This document shows positions 60,280 to 64,000 of a DNA stretch of 64,000 nucleotides, piece by piece (the first letter of the stretch is position 1; each line of letters begins with the position of its first letter). A program made the translations under genes and the position numbers. This stretch comes from Marinobacter vulgaris (GTDB lineage Bacteria > Pseudomonadota > Gammaproteobacteria > Pseudomonadales > Oleiphilaceae), in the NCBI RefSeq assembly GCF_003344045.1, contig NZ_QFWX01000006.1, positions 1-64,000 on the forward strand, in the 5' to 3' direction. The notes below the pieces were generated by a model. It was not told where the DNA came from. It did no database searches and was given only the letters and a program-made list of their open reading frames with translations.

Positions 60280-60948
60280 TCAGGCAAAGTCGTATTCCCC
60301 GCCCTTTTCGAGAGCCTTCTGGTAGGCCGGCCTGGCGTGCACTCGCTTTACCCAGGCGGTGATATGAGGCCGGTTCTTGCCGGCAATGCCCCGCGCTACT
60401 GAGGCTTCCAGCGGAAAACTCATCTGAATGTCCGCCCCGCTGAGGTTGTCCCCGAGAAACCAGGTGTTTTTCGACAGGTGGGATTCGACAAAATCCAGAT
60501 GCGTCTTGATCATCGGGCCGATGAAGGTTTCATTGGTTTTGTTTGCAATGCCTTTTGCTATGGGCTTTACGAAAAACGGCATCGGGCTGGTTTTTATCTT
60601 TTCAAATACCAGGCGCATCACCAGTGGCGGCATCAGTGAGCCTTCGGCGTAATGCAGCCAGTAGGTGTAATCCAGCCACGCCTGGCCACCGCCCTCCGGC
60701 AGCATGGTGTCTTTGCCATAGGTGTGGGCAAGGTATTCGATAATGGCGCCGGACTCCGCCACCACCAGATCGCCGTCGGTGATCACCGGTGATTTGCCCA
60801 GCGGATGTACTTTTTTGAGGCTTGCAGGGGCCAGCATGGTTTTGGGATCACGCTCGTAATGCTGGATCTCGTAGGGTACTCCCAGCTCTTCCAGCATCCA
60901 GAGAACGCGTTGTGAGCGGGAATTGTTGAGGTGATGTACTGTAATCAT
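60280..60948 (-). CDS. glutathione S-transferase
   Basis: 222 residues with an N-terminal thioredoxin-fold (MITVHHLNNSRSQRVLWMLE, Ser/Asn-type active site), the glutathione gamma-glutamyl loop KSPVITDGDLVVAESGAIIEY and a helical C-terminal domain (FLGDNLSGADIQMSFPLEA). This is the beta/theta-like class common in proteobacteria. Detoxification or thiol reduction in the cytoplasm. Confidence 0.85.
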   Translation of the reverse strand: MITVHHLNNSRSQRVLWMLEELGVPYEIQHYERDPKTMLAPASLKKVHPLGKSPVITDGDLVVAESGAIIEYLAHTYGKDTMLPEGGGQAWLDYTYWLHYAEGSLMPPLVMRLVFEKIKTSPMPFFVKPIAKGIANKTNETFIGPMIKTHLDFVESHLSKNTWFLGDNLSGADIQMSFPLEASVARGIAGKNRPHITAWVKRVHARPAYQKALEKGGEYDFA

Positions 60949-61149
60949 GCAGATACTCCGTATGCATCAAAAGAAGGGGCAGGTTAGCAGAGTAGGCTGA
61001 AAAAGGGTTTTTGGTTCACACGCATTCCCAATATCCGGCTTAACCGGTAGCCTGAGATTGAAGCGGTTCAGGCTGACCTGATGCCCGCAGGGCAGGCTCT
61101 GGCGCTGGCAATGCTTCTTCAATCATCAACCTTCCTGGAGAAACTGGCC

Positions 61150-61329
61150 ATGGAAACCCTGCTGGTAATTCTCGCTGTGCTTTTTCTGGCCCTGATCATA
61201 ATAATTCCGCTGGCCGAAAAATACGCGCCCAGGGGTGAGCCGCGGGACTACAGCAAAATAACCCGGTGGATCATACCGCTGATGGCACTGGCTATTGTGC
61301 TGCAACTGGTCAGGCACTACTTCATGTGA
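61150..61329 (+). CDS. 59-residue two-span membrane protein
   Basis: The ATG at 61150 follows GGAGA; the open frame to 61081 is not used. Two membrane helices (LLVILAVLFLALIIIIPLA and WIIPLMALAIVLQLV) are joined by a charged loop EKYAPRGEPRDYSKITR. No family recognised with certainty. It overlaps the convergent patatin gene by 8 bases. Confidence 0.55.
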   Translation: METLLVILAVLFLALIIIIPLAEKYAPRGEPRDYSKITRWIIPLMALAIVLQLVRHYFM

Positions 61330-62194
61330 GGCGTTTCAGGCCTTTGAGAACCTCGGGCACCTTGAAGGGCAGCACTTTCCCGACCGCTTTCACCAGGCTG
61401 ATAACGACATTCATCCGCTTGTACCAGAGCACCTGGCGAATTTTTTTCAGCATGGGTCGATAACCTTCCATGTAAAGCTCTTCCACACAGTCGGCGTTGT
61501 TGGTGAGGCTGTAACGGCTCAGGTCCAGCGGAACCGATATGTCTGCCTTTTTCAGTTGCTTGCGGGTGCTGAAGTCGATAGCGATGTTGATGGCATTACT
61601 GATTACATCAAATGTATCTTCCGGTTTCGGATAACGGCTGACATGGCTCAGATCCACGGCCACGGTAATGCCGGCGCCCATTTGCGCCAGGGGCGATATC
61701 GGGACGTTTTCAACCAGCCCGCCGTCTACCAGAATCCGGCCATTGATCTCCACTGGAACAAACAGGCCTGGCACAGCCATGGACGCACAGACGGCATCTG
61801 CCAGGTTTCCTTCTCGAAAGACCAGCTGCTCACCGGTTTCGATATCCGTTGCGCAAATCGCCAGGGGAATGTCGGCGTCTTCGATCCGGCAATCGCCCAG
61901 ATCCCGATGGATCATCTCCCGAATGGAGTCGGTGCTGAACAGGCCACCGGGCTTGAAGGTAAAATTGATGATCTTGGACAGATTCAGCGTGGAACAGATT
62001 GAAAGTATGGATTCGGCCGGGCGGCCGAAGGCGTAATAGCTGGCGATCAGCGCCCCTGCACTGGTTCCGGAAATACAGTGAATCCGGATTTTCTCTTCCT
62101 CGAACGCCTTCAAAACGCCAATATGAGCAATGCCCTTGGCAGCACCACCTCCGAGGGCCAAACCGATACGGGTATTGAAGGGGTTGAGTTTCAT
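61322..62194 (-). CDS. patatin-like phospholipase (RssA-type)
   Basis: 290 residues. Patatin motifs: LALGGGAAKGIAHIG (oxyanion GGGxxG), GTSAGAL (GxSxG, Ser about 46) and the catalytic Asp in ILVDGGLVENVP (DGG/A, about 155). A cytoplasmic Ser-Asp lipase of the RssA subgroup, about 300 residues. Probable acyl hydrolase of lipids; substrate unproven. Confidence 0.85.
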   Translation of the reverse strand: MKLNPFNTRIGLALGGGAAKGIAHIGVLKAFEEEKIRIHCISGTSAGALIASYYAFGRPAESILSICSTLNLSKIINFTFKPGGLFSTDSIREMIHRDLGDCRIEDADIPLAICATDIETGEQLVFREGNLADAVCASMAVPGLFVPVEINGRILVDGGLVENVPISPLAQMGAGITVAVDLSHVSRYPKPEDTFDVISNAINIAIDFSTRKQLKKADISVPLDLSRYSLTNNADCVEELYMEGYRPMLKKIRQVLWYKRMNVVISLVKAVGKVLPFKVPEVLKGLKRLT

Positions 62195-62255
62195 TTATGA
62201 ACGCCTAATTATGTTGGAAAGGTCAATTTTAAATTTATTTTAACAGAGGTCGACC

Positions 62256-62711
62256 ATGGCAGAACTATCCCTGAAGGAACAACTGAACGACGCAGTGAAA
62301 GACGCGATGCGGAACAAGGATAAAACCCGGCTTGTCACCCTGCGCATGGCTCAGTCCGCGGTAAGGCAGATCGAGATTGATGAGCGTCGCGACCTGGGTG
62401 ACGAGGACGTTCTGAAAGTTCTGGACAAGATGCTCAAGCAGCGCCGTGATGCCGCCAGTCAATACGACGATGCCGGCCGCGAGGAGCTGGGCGACAAGGA
62501 GCGGGCGGAAATGGTAATCATTGAGGAGTTCATGCCCGATGCCCTTACCGAGGATGACCTGGACGCCCTGATCCGGATGTCAATCAGTGCAACTGACGCC
62601 CAGGGAATGCAGGACATGGGGCGTGTAATGAATGACCTCCGCCCCCAGGTGCTTGGCCGGGTCGATATGGGCCATCTCAGCAAAAAAGTGCGGGATGCCC
62701 TCGCAGGCTAG
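62256..62711 (+). CDS. GatB/YqeY-domain protein
   Basis: 151 residues of the YqeY family: SLKEQLNDAVKDAMRNKDKT then RLVTLRMAQSAVRQIEIDER, with QRRDAASQYDDAGREELGDK, IIEEFMPDALTEDDLD and GRVDMGHLSKKVRDALAG. These fold like the C-terminal helical domain of GatB and are linked to tRNA amidation or translation, often beside rpsU in gammaproteobacteria; rpsU is not seen here. It overlaps the convergent SDR gene by 4 bases. Confidence 0.85.
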   Translation: MAELSLKEQLNDAVKDAMRNKDKTRLVTLRMAQSAVRQIEIDERRDLGDEDVLKVLDKMLKQRRDAASQYDDAGREELGDKERAEMVIIEEFMPDALTEDDLDALIRMSISATDAQGMQDMGRVMNDLRPQVLGRVDMGHLSKKVRDALAG

Positions 62712-63475
62712 TCCTCGTAAATCATCCTGCGGGTCATGCCACCGTCGATTACGAAGTTCTGACCGGTCACAAAGCGGGCTTGCTCCGAAATCAGGTAGGC
62801 CACCATGGCCGCTACGTCATCGGGTGTGCCGACGCGGCCACTTGGGTGCTGTCCATGATCGGACGCCGACAGGGGCTCAGGCTCGGAGGGCGCATCGGCC
62901 TGCCAGGCACGCACATCAATCCAGCCCGGGCTGATGCTGTTGGCACGGATCTCTGGCCCGAGACTCACAGCCAGTGCGTGGGTCAGCGCGATCAGGCCGC
63001 CTTTGGTGGCGGCATAAGCCTCGCTGTCAGGCTCGGACTGAAGGGCGCGGGTGGAGGCCATATTGACGATGCTGCCCCGGGTTTGCCGTAGATGTGGCAC
63101 CGTATGCTTGGCCATCAGGAAGGCACCGGTCAGGTTGACGTCGATTCGCCGCTGCCACTGGGCCAGCTCAAGTGATTCGATCGGCCCGGTATCCGGATCC
63201 GCAAGCCCCGCATTATTGACCACCGCGTTCAGTCGCCCACCCCATCGCACAGCTTCAGCCACGCCGGAGGCTACGTCGGACTCGCGGGACACATCCGCTT
63301 TGATCAGGTGCAGAGTTTCTTTATTGCCGAGCTGCTGTCGGCATGCCTCAATGGCTTCGGCATCCTGGTCAAAGACCGCCACTCGCCAGCCCTTATCCAG
63401 GAAGTGGGCCGCAATGCCCTTGCCGATGCCTTGTGCGCCGCCGGTTACGAGTATGACCTGGGATTGCTGTGCCAT
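62708..63475 (-). CDS. short-chain dehydrogenase/reductase
   Basis: 255 residues from the ATG at 63475 (MAQQSQVILVTGGAQGIGKG); the longer frame to 63625 is not used. Classical SDR: TGGxxGIG, NNAG (VVNNAGLAD), YxxxK in AYAATKGG (catalytic Tyr about 150), and the C-terminal FVTGQNFVIDGG that binds NAD(P). The substrate cannot be deduced; no neighbours indicate a pathway. Confidence 0.85.
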   Translation of the reverse strand: MAQQSQVILVTGGAQGIGKGIAAHFLDKGWRVAVFDQDAEAIEACRQQLGNKETLHLIKADVSRESDVASGVAEAVRWGGRLNAVVNNAGLADPDTGPIESLELAQWQRRIDVNLTGAFLMAKHTVPHLRQTRGSIVNMASTRALQSEPDSEAYAATKGGLIALTHALAVSLGPEIRANSISPGWIDVRAWQADAPSEPEPLSASDHGQHPSGRVGTPDDVAAMVAYLISEQARFVTGQNFVIDGGMTRRMIYED

Positions 63476-63539
63476 GGGTTCTGGTTCCTTTTGATGAGAA
63501 AATGAACATGTTGTAAGAGCTGTTGCTTGCGGCCTGGGT

Positions 63540-64000
63540 CTACCAGCCCAACCTGATACTCCCCAGAAGGGCATCGCCCAGCCGCAGGTCCAGGGTTCCC
63601 GACTCCAGGTCCTGATACCTGACACGGGTATCCACGCTGGCGCCCAGCCCCAGAACCACCGCTGGCCACAAGTTTTCAGCCGAGCGGATCCGGTATGTCA
63701 GCTCCGCTCGCCACTCCCGCAGATACAGCGCGCCTTCGACCTCGCGGGCGCCATCAAGTGTGGCCCAGCGATCCCCTTTGCGTTCCAGCCTGAGCCCCCA
63801 GCGTTCACCGGAGCTTTGCCATTGCATCAGCACAGGCAGGTCCACCAGCCAGTGGCCGTTATCGTTCGTGTGTTTCCAGCGTACCCTGGGAAGCCAGCGG
63901 AAAGAACCGAAGCGATGGTCGCCGCCGACCCCCAGGCTCAGGGGCGAGCCCTCACTCACTTGCCGGAACATTGCCACACGACCATTCACCACATCGCTGT
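63540..64000 (-). CDS. partial gene at window end, possible outer-membrane beta protein
   Basis: The frame is open to the window edge, so the start is outside. The visible 150 residues alternate in beta pattern (FRWLPRVRWKHTNDNGHWLV, ELTYRIRSAENLWPAVVLG, LRLGDALLGSIRLGW) and end in an aromatic residue, as in outer-membrane barrels. The family is not recognised. Confidence 0.55.
   Translation of the reverse strand, partial: SDVVNGRVAMFRQVSEGSPLSLGVGGDHRFGSFRWLPRVRWKHTNDNGHWLVDLPVLMQWQSSGERWGLRLERKGDRWATLDGAREVEGALYLREWRAELTYRIRSAENLWPAVVLGLGASVDTRVRYQDLESGTLDLRLGDALLGSIRLGW

Noticed and set aside
1..64000. CRISPR array
   Set aside because: The repeat copies are separated by hundreds to thousands of bases and genes, not by uniform spacers, and no cas genes are present.

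Overview
The window looks like chromosomal DNA from a marine gammaproteobacterium, most likely Marinobacter or a close relative. That is inferred from the overall character of the proteins and from gene families such as RlmF, RadD, a DUF2860 outer-membrane protein and a c4/TsdA-like cytochrome pair; no rRNA or other decisive marker is present. About 75 genes, relics and partial genes plus one tRNA-Gly(CCC) are described. There is no CRISPR array, prophage or complete insertion sequence.

Layout. 1-16.8 kb is a mosaic of short accessory genes and gene relics: a collapsed BtuF-like gene, a DUF4174 protein, two thioredoxin-like copies, the tRNA, an alpha/beta-hydrolase lipoprotein, an ethylbenzene-dehydrogenase-like haem protein, an enolase-superfamily enzyme, nucleoside deoxyribosyltransferase, a metallophosphoesterase and two partial copies of it elsewhere, methyltransferase and chemoreceptor relics, a decayed IS1380-type transposase, a 5'-nucleotidase broken by one stop codon, and a NERD protein. 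17-35 kb is more ordinary: solute-binding protein, M14 peptidase, FMN oxidase, a c4/TsdA-like operon behind a perfect FNR/Anr box, MOSC protein, a three-gene envelope set, CPBP protease, RlmF, Bcp, SlyD and a large DUF6351 secreted protein. 35-52 kb carries a P-type cation ATPase, RadD, a lipoprotein/hydrolase pair, MBL hydrolase, a GCS2/AstE-like operon, Nudix hydrolase and a ferric-reductase-like oxidoreductase. 52-57 kb holds an unusual operon: a ketosynthase III fused to a 290-residue N-terminal module, a 662-residue unrecognised protein, and a PIN-domain protein. 57-64 kb is housekeeping-like: cytochrome c, ion channel, threonine aldolase, GST, patatin, YqeY and an SDR.

The dominant unexplained structure is a dispersed intergenic repeat of about 25 bp (core ACCGGGACAGATYTATTTT, with A-rich and T-rich arms that can pair). 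I count 24 recognisable copies between 0.1 and 56.7 kb. They tend to sit within a few bases of stop codons, sometimes supply the stop codon, and accompany partial gene duplicates. Several genes exist here both as an intact copy and as one or two short fragments beside such repeats: thioredoxin-like, metallophosphoesterase, nucleoside deoxyribosyltransferase, MOSC, RlmF and the ion channel. Several relics also keep both gene ends but have lost the middle. Together these suggest that the region has been repeatedly rearranged by a process that copies, clips and reinserts gene ends at or near this repeat. No recombinase or transposase that would explain it lies in the window.
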